Shown here: positions 1 to 11,200 of the stretch, piece after piece
Layout of the letters: each line of letters opens with the position of its first letter
Position numbering within the stretch: position 1 is the stretch's first letter
Source of the DNA: Nocardia sp. CC227C
Lineage (GTDB): Bacteria > Actinomycetota > Actinomycetes > Mycobacteriales > Mycobacteriaceae
NCBI RefSeq assembly: GCF_030767025.1
Contig: NZ_JASITE010000005.1
Coordinates: forward strand, 248,001-312,000
Direction of reading: 5' to 3'
DNA: 64,000 nucleotides
Notes under the pieces: model-generated
Told to the model about the DNA's origin: nothing
Seen by the model: the letters and a program-made list of their open reading frames with translations, nothing else
Database searches by the model: none
Made by a program: the position numbers and the translations under genes

Positions 1-1
1 C

Positions 2-649
2 ACCCTGCTCCCGCTGGGCACGATCGCGGCCGCCGGGGTCCTGGACGTCGCGGGCGTCGACCACGCCTTCCACCTCACCTACACCCGGGTGGCCGGCGAA
101 CTCGTCTCGGGCGAGGCCGGGCTGTTCGTGTACGCCGCCGTGGTCGTCGTCTTCATCCCCACCTCGGCCCAGGCCGTGCTGCGGCTGCTGCGGCTGGACC
201 AGGAATCGCGCACCGTGCGCCGCCTGTCCCCGATCTGGCGGGATCTGACGGCAGCCGCACCACAGGTGGTCTTCCGGCTGAAATGGGCCGACAGCTGGCA
301 TATCTCTCCCCGCGAGCGACTGCACCGCCGGCGCATGGAGATCCACGACGCGGCGGAGATCGTCGCCCGCTACGTCCGGCCGCTTCCGGATGCCGTCGAC
401 GAACTGATCGACACCACCGTCGCCGAAGCCGACCAGGAGGATATGCGGCTGGTCGCCGAACTGGTCCTGGCGGCCCGGTACCTCGCGGACCACGGTGGCG
501 AACCGCCGGGCGAGCCGACCGCGTACTGGGCCGACGTACCCGACGAACGCACCCTGCGCCGACTCTGGCAGCCCGCCAGATCACTGGCCCTCGCACCCGA
601 TTACGCGCATCCGGTGGTGGCCGGGCGGGTCAGCGTGGGTGGAGGGTGA
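2..649 (+). CDS. DUF6545-like (MAB_1171c-type) membrane protein, C-terminal part
   Basis: The frame is open from the window edge to TGA at 647-649, so the true start lies upstream. The visible 215 residues begin with the end of a hydrophobic segment (around the residues VYAAVVVVFIP) and continue as a soluble tail with paired motifs such as SPRERLHRRRMEIHDA. That tail resembles the C-terminal part of actinobacterial DUF6545 proteins, annotated as putative transporters. Their substrate is unknown, and in Streptomyces and Nocardia they often sit beside cytochrome P450 genes, as here. The 3' end overlaps the convergent P450 gene by 20 bp. The family call is from memory of the tail motif; the function is not known. 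Confidence 0.7.
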   Translation, partial: TLLPLGTIAAAGVLDVAGVDHAFHLTYTRVAGELVSGEAGLFVYAAVVVVFIPTSAQAVLRLLRLDQESRTVRRLSPIWRDLTAAAPQVVFRLKWADSWHISPRERLHRRRMEIHDAAEIVARYVRPLPDAVDELIDTTVAEADQEDMRLVAELVLAARYLADHGGEPPGEPTAYWADVPDERTLRRLWQPARSLALAPDYAHPVVAGRVSVGGG

Positions 650-1946
650 CGAGCGCGTTCGCCGCGGGGCTCAGACCGGTGTGGTAGCGGCGCGGGGGCT
701 CGATGGCGTCCGGGGTGGTGGCGATGCGGCGGTGTTCGAGGACCGTGCGGAACAGGATGCGGGCCTCGGCGAGGGCGAACGAAGCACCGAGGCAGCGGTG
801 CGGTCCGGCGCCGAAGGTGAGCCAGGTGTGGCCGTTCGGGCGGGCGTCGAGGAAGCGCTCGGGGCGGAAGACCAGCGGATCCGGATAGTGCTCGGGGGAT
901 TCGTGGATCAGCAGGATGGGCACGATGACGATGGCGCCCCGGGGGATGCGGACGCCGTTGATCTCGGTGTCGCGGAGGGCGCGGCGGCCGGTGAACGGTG
1001 AGACCGGGCGTAGGCGCATGGTTTCGGCGACCACGGCGTCCAGGTAGGAGTCGAGGCGGCCGCGGTCACCGGCGTCGGCGGCCGCGTCGAGTTCGGCCAT
1101 GGCCGCCGGATGCGCGGCCAGCATGGCGGCGATCCAGCCCAGGGTGATGGCGGTGGTCTCGTAGGCGCCCAACAGGATGCCGCGCATATCGCGGGCCAGG
1201 GCGGCGTCGTCGTGATCGTCCAGCTCGGTGCCGACGTAGCGGGAGAGCACATCCCGGCGGTCCGCCCCGGCCGCCGGGGTGGCGCGGCGGGCGGCGATCT
1301 CCTCGATGATGACGGCGTCGACCTCGGCCTGACGGCGGGTCAGCGGCGGATACGGCGGGGTGTAGCCGCCGAACAGCGGGGTGAGCAGGGTGACGGTGAG
1401 GAAGCCGCGGCTCTCGATCTCACCGAACCAGCGGCGCACCGCCTGTCGCAGCCGGTCCCCGCGGGCCGGGGCCACATCGCCGAACACCACGCCGAGCAGC
1501 ACCCCGATCGCCAGATCGTAACCGGCTCGCAGGAATTCGAAGGGCTCACCGATCGGCCAGGTGGGCAGTTCCCGCCGGACGACGTCCACCATGAGGTCTT
1601 CGTAGGATTTCAGTGCCTTGTGCTGGAACGGGGGCGAGAAGCGGCGGCGTTCGCGGGCGTGCTCATCGCCGTCGAGGAAGATGAGCGTCTCGGTGCCGAA
1701 CATCCGGTCGTGGCTGGAGAGCCTGCTCAGCACCTGCCCGACGGAGAAGTCTTCGCGATTGGTGAACAGTTCCCGCACGTCATCCATATCGTGGGTGACC
1801 AGCATGGTCGGGAATCCGGGTGGGCTTACCACGAAGCGTTCCCCGAATTCCAGCAGCGGCGAACCCTGGGTACCGGGACGCATGAGCGTTCCGAGCCGAC
1901 CGAGGTGGCGGGAGCGCAGTCGGGGCAGCTCGTTCAGCGACAACAT
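630..1946 (-). CDS. Cytochrome P450
   Basis: A haem-thiolate monooxygenase of 438 residues, normal for bacterial P450s. The haem-binding loop reads FGAGPHRCLG with the cysteine ligand near residue 385, the ExxR pair is at about 308-311, and the I-helix oxygen-activation motif is A-Y-E-T-T near 261-265. That motif has Glu where Asp is commoner, which still fits the family. No membrane anchor is seen. I chose ATG at 1946 over the in-frame TTG three bases upstream; the ribosome binding site is weak. It is divergent from the polyketide synthase gene across 265 bp, so it may oxidise that pathway's lipid or be an unrelated P450 paired with the DUF6545 gene. Its redox partners are not nearby. Confidence 0.95.
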   Translation of the reverse strand: MLSLNELPRLRSRHLGRLGTLMRPGTQGSPLLEFGERFVVSPPGFPTMLVTHDMDDVRELFTNREDFSVGQVLSRLSSHDRMFGTETLIFLDGDEHARERRRFSPPFQHKALKSYEDLMVDVVRRELPTWPIGEPFEFLRAGYDLAIGVLLGVVFGDVAPARGDRLRQAVRRWFGEIESRGFLTVTLLTPLFGGYTPPYPPLTRRQAEVDAVIIEEIAARRATPAAGADRRDVLSRYVGTELDDHDDAALARDMRGILLGAYETTAITLGWIAAMLAAHPAAMAELDAAADAGDRGRLDSYLDAVVAETMRLRPVSPFTGRRALRDTEINGVRIPRGAIVIVPILLIHESPEHYPDPLVFRPERFLDARPNGHTWLTFGAGPHRCLGASFALAEARILFRTVLEHRRIATTPDAIEPPRRYHTGLSPAANALVTLHPR

Positions 1947-2064
1947 CAAACTACCTTAACCACACGGTTTTCCGGCGAGTCTTGCCCCGATTTTCCGGGG
2001 CACCCCGAAGGTCGCTTCGCCCTCGCCGCCCCGGGCGGGAAGTGGTAAAGATGGACGCGGTCCG

Positions 2065-2144
2065 TTACGACGCGGCACCCGTACGACGCAGCACCCGTAC
2101 GACGCGGCACCCGTACGACGCAGCACGCATAGGACGCAGCACCC
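2065..2144 (+). repeat. Five tandem copies of a 16-bp unit between P450 and PKS
   Basis: The unit is GTACGACGCRGCACCC. Copies start at 2065, 2081, 2097, 2113 and 2129, the first and the last two being imperfect. They lie in the divergent intergenic region, 68-147 bp upstream of the PKS start codon. A short hairpin with 6-bp arms (1984-2001) lies on the P450 side. The array could contain binding sites for a regulator of the PKS or be a simple minisatellite; the sequence does not decide. Confidence 0.85.
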
Positions 2145-2211
2145 GCTCTTCCGCATACGCCTGGGGGAACGAGGTCCCACATCTCGAATTTCACCGGCAG
2201 AGGAAGTATTC

Positions 2212-5200
2212 GTGGTCACAACGTTCGTCGATACGCTGTTCGCCCAGGTCGAGGCCCGCTCCACCGATCTGGTGTACCGGTTCCTGGACAGCGGCGACGT
2301 CGACGGCGTGGTCCGCGAGACGCGCTACGCGGAGCTGGGGCTGCGCGTGCGCGCGATCGGCGCGGCGCTACAGGATTCGCGGCCGCGGCGGGCGCTGCTG
2401 CTGTATCCGGCGGGGCCGGAGTTCGCCGAGGCGTTCCTGGGCTGTCTGGCCGCCGGGGTGGTCGCCGTGCCCGCGCCGCTGCCCGAATGGGACAACCGCT
2501 CGCTGCGCCGACTGCGGCGGATGGTGGCGCATGCCGAGGTGGACGTGGTGCTGGCCCCGCACCGGATCGCCGCGGACACCGGCGCGCTGTGCGCCGAGAT
2601 CCCCGAATTGACCGGTCTGCCGTGGCTGGCCACCGATCTGATCGCGAGCGACGAGGCCGCGCGGTGGCGCGAACCGGATCTCGGCGCGGATTCGGTCGCG
2701 TTCATCCAGTACACCTCCGGTTCGACCAGCGCGCCGCGCGGCGTGCTGCTCACCCACGAGAACCTGCTGCACAATCAGGCGGCCCTCGCGGCGGGGCTGG
2801 GACACGACAGTGCCTTCGCCGATTCCTGGGACGGTGCGCTGTTCGCCAGCTGGCTGCCCATGTACCACGACATGGGACTCATCGCCCCGCTGCTGCACAC
2901 CGTGTACCTGGGCGCGCATTCGGTGCTGATGTCGCCGCTGGACTTCCTGCAACGGCCGGAGCGCTGGCTGCGGGCCATCTCGACCTATCGCGCGCACACC
3001 AGCGGCGGCCCCAACTTCGCGTACGAACTGTGCGTGCGCAAGATCGCGCCGCAACAGCTCGAACAGCTGGACCTGAGCCGGTGGCGGGTGGCGTTCAACG
3101 GCTCCGAACCGGTGCGCGCCTCGACGGTGCGGCGCTTCGCGGACACCTTCGGCCCCGCCGGATTTCGGGCGAAGTCCCACCATCCGGTGTACGGACTGGC
3201 CGAGGCCACCCTGATCGTCACCGCCCCGGCCACCGACGCGGCACCGACGCTGCGCGAGGTGGTGTCGCCCGGCGGCCGTCGGGAACTGGTGGGCGTCGGG
3301 CGGGCCGCGGCGGGCATGTCGGTCGCCATCGTCGATCCCGAGCGGGGCACCGAGCGCGCGGACGGCGACGAGGGTGAGATCTGGGTCGCCGGAGACAGTG
3401 TGGCCGCCGGCTATTTCCGTGACGAGCAGGCCACCGCGGAGGTGTTCGGGGCGACACTGCCCGGCGACGCCCGCCGCTTCCTGCGCACGGGTGATCTCGG
3501 CATCGTCTCCGGCGGCGAGCTCTTCATCTCCGGCAGACGCAAGGATCTGCTGATCGTCGACGGCCGCAACCACTACCCGCAGGACATCGAAGCGACCGTG
3601 GAGGCCGCCCACGCGGGTATCCGCCCCGGCTGTATCGCGGCCTTCCCGGTCGAGTTCGCGGCGGCCGGGGAACAGCCGGTGGTGGTCGCCGAGGTGCGCG
3701 GGGAGGACACGGCCGAGCTGGCCGCGATCGAGGCGGCGGTGCGTGCCGCGGTGGCGACCGAGCACGGGCTCACCCTCGCGAACGTCATGCTGATCCGGCC
3801 GGGCACCATCTTCAAGACCAGCAGCGGCAAGATCCAGCGCGCCGCCTGCCGGGCCGCCTACGACTCCGGGGAGCTGCTCGAGCTGGCGGCGGGTCCGCTG
3901 CGGTCACCGGAGGACGAGCTCTACGACTACGAACCGGCTACGGAGACAGCGGAATCCAGCGCGGCGGAGGCGGCGGGGCCGTCCGCCGAGGCTATTCGCT
4001 CCTGGTTGGTGCACGAGATCGCACGACAGGCGGCCTTGGATCCCGAGCGCATCGACGTGCGGCTGCCGTTGGTCGAATTCGGTTTGGGCTCACACGATCT
4101 GGTGGAGCTGGTGGTGGAGCTGTCGGATTTCGTCGGCCGCTTCCTCGATACCAACATGTTCTTCGACCATCCGACGATCGAGGGCGTGGCCGCCGCACTG
4201 GCCCCGGCCGAGCCCATCGTGTCCGAGCCCGCCGTGTCCGAACCCGTCGTGCCCGAACCCGTCGTGCCCGCGGCCGCGGCGCGTGCGGCGGCCGACGAGC
4301 CGGACGGCATCGACGACGCCGCCATCGCCATCCTGTCCATGGCCTGCCGTTTCCCGGGTGGAGTCGACTCCCCCGAGGCGTTGTGGCGACTGCTGGACGG
4401 GATGGGTGACGCGCTCACCGACGTGCCCCCGGGCCGCTGGGACATCGACGGCCTCTACGACCCGGACACCACCGCGACCGGCAAGGCGTACACCTTCCGC
4501 GGCGGCTACGTGGACGGTGTCGACCGCTTCGACGCCGCTTTCTTCGGCATCGGCCCGCGTGAGGCCGCGGTCATGGACCCGCAGCAGCGCATCATGCTGC
4601 AACTGGCCTGGGAGGCCATCGAGCGGTCCGGGCGCGACCCACGCACCCTGCACGGCAGCGCCACCGGCGTCTACCTCGGCGTGTACAGCACCGGCTATCT
4701 GGCCGATCCGGCCCCGGAACAGCTGAACGGCCAAGTGGGAACCGGGCTTTCGCCGAGCGTGGCATCCGGCAGGATCTCCTACACGCTGGGTCTGCACGGT
4801 CCGGCGGTCACCCTGGACACCGCCTGTTCGTCCTCCATCGTCGCCATGCATTCGGCCATACAGGCGCTGCGGGCGGGGGAATGCGAACTCGCGCTCGCGG
4901 GCGGCGCCACCCTGCTGATGTCGCCGACCGCCCATATCGAACTGTGCAAGCTGGGCGTGCTGTCGCCGACGGGCCGCTGCGCGCCGTTCTCCGCCGACGG
5001 CGACGGCACGGTGTGGGCCGAGGGCGCGGGACTGCTGCTGTTGAAGCGGCTCGGCGACGCGCGCCGCGACGGCGATCGGGTGCTGGCGGTCATCCGCGGC
5101 TCCGCCGTCAATCAGGACGGTCGCAGTCAGGGTTTGAGCGCCCCCAACGGTGCGGCGCAGGAACAGGTGCTGCGTTCGGCGCTGCGGGTATCCGGACTGG

Positions 5201-8200
5201 ACCCCGAGGATGTCGACTACGTCGAGGCGCACGGCACCGGTACCGCACTCGGCGATCCCATCGAGGCGCGGGCGCTGGCACGGGTGTTCGGACCGGGTCG
5301 CGATCCGGCGCGGCCGCTCGGCATCGGATCGCTGAAATCCAATGTGGGCCACACCCAGGCCGCGGCGGGCGTGGGCAGCGTCATGAAACTCGTACTCGCC
5401 CTGCACCATGAGCGCATTCCGGCCACCCTGCACGCGAGTGTGCCGTCACCGCAGGTCGATTGGGAACGCAGCGGCATCACGGTGGCGGCCGAGCCGCTGC
5501 GGTGGCGGCGCGGGGATCGACCGCGGCGGGCCGGGGTGAGCGCATTCGGGCTCAGCGGCACGAACGCACACCTGGTACTCGAGGAAGCGCCGCTCGCGCT
5601 GGCGGAACCACCGGCCGAACCCGCGAGGGCAGCGGGGGATGGCATTGCCGCTCGCACGAGCGCGGGCGCAGCCGGAGACGCGAGCACCGACACGGATGCG
5701 GGCGCGGATGCGGCGGTCACAACCGCTGCCCGGGCAGGGGCCGACTCTGCTGCCAACGGCGGCGATGCTACCGCCGACGCGGGTTCCGCGAGCGCTGAAG
5801 CCGGTTCCACCGGCTCTGCCCGTGCCGCTGCTAGTGCCGCTGCTAGTGCCGCTGCCGGTGCTGGTGCCGATGCCGGTGCCGGTGCCGCTGCTGATGCCAC
5901 TGCCGGAGCCGGTGCCGCTGCTGGTGCCGGAGCCGCTGCTGGAGCCGGTGCTGGTGCTGGTGCTGGTGCCGCTGAACAGATTGTGCTGCTGCCTATTTCG
6001 GCGCGCAGCCCGGTGTCGCTGCACGGTCAGGCCGCGCGGCTGCTGGAGCTGGTGACGGCCGATCCCGCACTGCGGCCGGGTCCGGTCGCGCGGTCGCTGG
6101 CGCTGCACCGGAGTCGGTTCGAGCGTCGCGCGGTCGTGGTCGCGGGCGATCGCGACGAGATGGTTGCCGCGCTGCGCGATCTGGTCGACGGCGGCTCTTC
6201 TCCCCGGGTAGTGCGCGGTGCGGGCACCGTGCTCACCAATGGCAAGACCGCCTTCGTCTTTCCCGGGCAGGGCACCCAGTGGGTCGGCATGGCGCGCGAC
6301 CTGCTCGACTCCGCGCCGGAGTTCCGGGCCGAATTCGGGCGCTGTGACAAGGCTTTCGGCGCGTTGACCGGCTGGTCGCTGTTGGACCGGCTGGCCGGGA
6401 TGACAGCCGCGGACCTGACGGACTTCGCGGTGGTGCAGCCGCTGCTGTTCGCCACCATGGCCGGGCTCGCCGCCACCTGGCGGGCGGCGGGCGTCACCCC
6501 GGACGCGGTGGTCGGCCACAGTCAGGGCGAGATCGCCGCCGCCTACTGTGCCGGTGTCCTCACCGTCGACGCCGCCGCGCGAATCGTCGTGACGCGCAGC
6601 CGCCTCATGCAAACCGTCCCCGAGCCCGGAGCCATGGCGATCGTGCGGCTGCCCGAGGCGGAACTCGCGCCGCGGCTGGACCGATTCGACGGCCGGGTGT
6701 CGGTCGCGGCCGTCAACGTGCCCGGTGCGACCGTCGTCGCCGGTGCGCAGGCCGAGGTGGAGCGGCTGGTGTCGGAACTGGACAGCGACGGCGTGTCCGC
6801 GCAGCTGCGGGCGGCCGGGCGCGGGTTCGGCGGGCACTGCCGTTTGATCGAGGCCATCCGCGAGCCGCTGTCGGCCGAGCTGGCCGATCTGTTCGCGGAA
6901 GTGCCCGCGACACCGTGGTATTCGACGGTGACCGGAGAGCCGGTGACGGGCGAGATCGAACCGGGCTACTGGTACCGCAATGCGCGCGAGACCGTGCGCT
7001 TCGCCGCCACCGTGGAGCGCATGATCGCCGACGGCTTCCGGTACTTCGTGGAACTGGGGGTGCATCCGTCACTGACGGCGGCGGTGCAGACGGTGTCGGA
7101 GGGCCTCGCCCGCGAGGTGGTGGCGGTCGGTTCCCTGGTGCGCGACCAGGTCGGGCCGACCTGCCTGGCCCGCGCCCGCGCCGAGCTGTGGGTCGCCGGG
7201 CACGAACTCGACTGGACCGCACTGGTGCCCGAGTCCGGGCGGGTGGACCTGCCCACCTACGCCTTCGACGAACGGCGCTTCTGGACCGAGCGAGTGCACC
7301 GGGACACCGCCGCGCTGGGACTCGAGGACAGCGCGCACCCGATCCTGGTCGCCGTGGTGCCACAGCCGGATTCGGACGGAGTGCTGTTGACCGGCCGGGT
7401 GTCGCGGCGACTCCAGCCGTGGGTGGCCGACCACGCCGGGCCGACCGCGGTGCTGCTGCCCGGGGCAGCCCTCGTGGACATGGCGGTGCGGGCGGGTGAC
7501 GAGGTGGGCAGCCCGGTAGTGCGCGAATTGGTGCTGCGCACACCGCTGCTCATTCCCGCCCAGGGTGCGGTAGGGGTGCAGACGGTGGTCGGCGGCGCAG
7601 ATGCCGACGGCCTGCGCACGGTGCGCGTCTACTCGCGCGACGAGAGCGACCCGGATGCGCAGTGGACGCTCAATGCCGACGGCACCCTCTGTGAGGAATC
7701 GGAAGCGCCCCTGCCGCAAGCGAATACGAGCACGACCCCGCCACGCGCGGCACTGCCGCAAGCGAATACGAGCGCGTCACCGGCGCACCAGGCGACACCG
7801 CAGGCGGACACCAGCACGACTCCAACGCACAGGACACTGCCGCAGGCGGACACCAGCGCGACCCTGGCGGACACCAGCGCGACCCCGGCGGACGTGACGC
7901 TGCCGCAGGCGGACGCCAACGCGACCCCGCCACGCACGGCACTGCCGCAAGCGAATACGAGCTCGTCACCGGCGCACCGGGCGGCACCGCAGGCGAATAC
8001 CAGCGCGACTCCAACGCACAGGACGCTGCCGCAGGCGGATACCGCCGCGCCCCTGGCGCACGGGGACGCCTGGCCGCCCGCGAACGCGGTGCGCATCGAC
8101 ATCGAAGCCCTGTACGACGCGCTGGCCGCCCGCGGCCACCGCTACGGTCCGGCCTTCCGCGCGCTGCGGGCGGCGTGGTGGCACGGGGACGAGATCGTCG

Positions 8201-11200
8201 CCGACGTGGAGCTGCCCGAATCCGCGCACGCGGACGCCGCGAGCTACGGCATCCATCCGGCCCTGCTGGACGCCGCACTGCACGCCACCACCCTGTTCAG
8301 CGACGGCGGTGACCACGCGCTGCTGCCCTTCGTGTGGACCGATGTGCGCCTGTCGGTCTCCGGCGCCACCGCCCTGCGCGTTCGGCTCACCCGCTCGGGC
8401 GGCGACACCGTCGCCCTCACCGCGACCGATCGCACCGGGCGACCGGTGGTCTCGGTCGGCGGAGTGCTGTCACGCCCCGTCGCCGCCGCCCAGTGGGAAG
8501 CCGCGACCCTGTCGACCGCCTACCGCCGCCTGTTCCGAATGGAGTGGACCCCCCTCGCGCCACCCGCACCCCGACGGACGCCCACCCTGGCCGACTGGGA
8601 GGGCACCGCGACACCGGCCGCCGACGCACTGGTGCTCCCGGTGCCGCGCGGCACCGCACCGGAGCAGGTGCACGCGGCGGCCCAGCGAGTGCTGGCCGCG
8701 CTGCGAACCTTCCTCGGCGACAGCCGATTCGAGCACACCACCCTGGTGGTACGCACCCACGGCGCGGTGCCGGTGACCACCGCCCCGAACTCGACCGCAC
8801 GCGGTCGGCTCGTCTCGGCGGCGAGGCGAGAAGTCGGCGGGCCGGGGGCGGACTCGCGGGTCACCCCGCACGACACGCCCTCGGATGCGGCGACGCGCAC
8901 ACCAGCCACCGCACCCACACCGACATCGTCACTCACGACGTCGGCGCCGCCCGCGATCCCCGTCACCACCGATGCGTCCACACCGCCATACGCGGGCGTG
9001 CCATCGCTGCCCGATGCGGTGGTACCCGGTACCGCCAACCAGTCCGCGTCACCCAGCGCGGGCGCGACGCCGCCACCCCATGCGGCGGCACCCGGCACCA
9101 CCGACCCGTCCACACCATCGCGATCACGCGCGACGCCCTTACCGGATACGACGCCGCCCGGCGCTAGCGGTGCGGCCGAGAACGGCGTTGCGCATGCGCA
9201 TGCCGTGAGTCGACCGGTGCCGTCCATCGAGGTTCCGGATCCGGCCGGGGCCGTCGTGTGGGGTCTGGTGCGTTCGGCTCAGTCGGAGAATCCGGGGCGG
9301 ATCGTGCTGCTCGACGCGGACGGGCCGGAGGTGGATATCGGCGCCGCGCTGGCGGCGGATGAACCGCAGGTGGCGGTGCGCGGCGGAGTGGCCCTCCGGC
9401 CGCGGTTGGCGCGGCTGCCGGAGGGCGGGGCGCTGGAGCGGATGCGGCTCGCGGACGGCGCGGTCCTCATCACCGGTGCGCCCGGTCGGTTGGGGTCGGC
9501 GCTGGCCCGGCATCTGGTCGAGTCGTACGGCGTGCGGGATCTGGTGCTGGTCAGCCGGCGCGGGATCGACGGTCCGGGCGGCCGGGCACTGTGCGCCGAC
9601 CTGGAAAGCCAGGGTGCACGAGTGCGTTTCGCGGCCTGTGACATCACCGATCGATCGGCTCTGGCGGATCTGCTCGACGGACTTCCCCTGGCCGGAGTCG
9701 TGCACGCGGCGACCGTGCTCGACGACAGCACCGTCGGATCGCTGACGCCCGAACAGCTCGATCGGGTGCTGCGCCCGAAAGTCGATGCGGCACATCATCT
9801 GCACGAACTCACCCGGGACCGGGAGCTGCGATTCTTCGTGCTGTTCTCGGCGGCGGGCGGCTTGTTCGGCACACCCGGTCAGGCCAATTACGCGGCGGCC
9901 AACGCCTATCTCGACGCATTGGCGCTGTACCGCCGCTCGCGCGGGCTGCCCGCGCAATCCTTGGCCTGGGGCGCGTGGGAGGTCGAGAAGTACGACCATT
10001 ACGCGCGGGCCGATGTGCAGCGCATCGAACGCGCCGGTATCCGCACCTTCTCGGTGGCGCAGGGCATGGCCTGCTTCGATGCCGCACTCGCCGTGGGCGA
10101 TCCGCTGCTGGTGCCGCTGCTGCTCGACACCCGGGTAATGCGCCGCTCCCCCACCGTGCCGCCGCTGCTGCGCGGACTCGTGCACCGTGCCCCGCGCCGC
10201 GCCGCCGCCGACCGCGCGACGGCCGACGCGGCGGCCGGATCGCACCTGGCCGACGAGCTGCGCACCCGGCCACGCCCGGCGGCGGTCGCCCGCGCCGTCA
10301 CCGCGCTGGCGGAGTGGACCGGGCAGGTGCTCGGCCACACCGGCACCGAATCGGTCGCGACCGACGAGCCCTTCCAGGGCTTGGGCCTGGACTCGCTGAT
10401 GGCCATCGAACTGCGCAACAAGGTGCGGGAGCACACCGGGGTATCCGTGCCGCTCGGCGCCATCCTCGCCGAACGCACCCTCACCGACCTCGCCGAGCAT
10501 CTCGTCGACGAAATAACGCGCACCACGGGCTCCGATGCCACCGGGACCGACCGCGCCGGGCGCTCGGACGCCGAGCAGCAGCCGGTGCCGGACGTCGAGG
10601 TGCTGCCGGTCACCCGGGACATGATGCGTCTGCTGCGCACCGAACAGCGCGGCATCCCGAGTGCCGCGCAGACCGGCGGGGTGGCGGTCCGGCTGCCCGC
10701 ACCCGTCACCCACGAGCGCCTGGAGCAGGCTGTCGCGCGCCTGGCCCACCGACATGCCGCACTGCGCACCACCATTCGGCCCGGTGAGGAATACGGACGC
10801 CAACTCGAGATTCACCGCGAACCCGGACAGCTCACCGGATGGCGCGAGCTGGACCGGCTCGACGACGCGGTCGTCGCCGCCGCCTTCCGCGAGTTGATGG
10901 CGCGGCCCTTCGATCTGGAGCACGGCCCGCTGTGGCGCTTCGAACTGCTCACCGCCGAATCCACGCGCCCGGTACTGCTTTTCGGCGCGCACCACGCCAT
11001 GAGCGATGTGCAGTCGATGCTGCTGGTGGCCGGTGAGCTCGCCGCCGATCTGTCCGGTGCGCCATTCGACGACGCCGTGACCAACCGAGACATGCATCAG
11101 CTGCTCGCCGCGCAACCGCACCGGCGCGACCGCGACGACGCCGCGGCCGACCGCTGGCGCGAGGCGTTCACCGGGGCCGGACGGTTGGAGCTGACTCTGG

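Noticed and set aside
2065..2144. Short regular repeats that could suggest a CRISPR array.
   Set aside because: Units are 16 bp and directly abutting with no unique spacers, and no cas genes are present.
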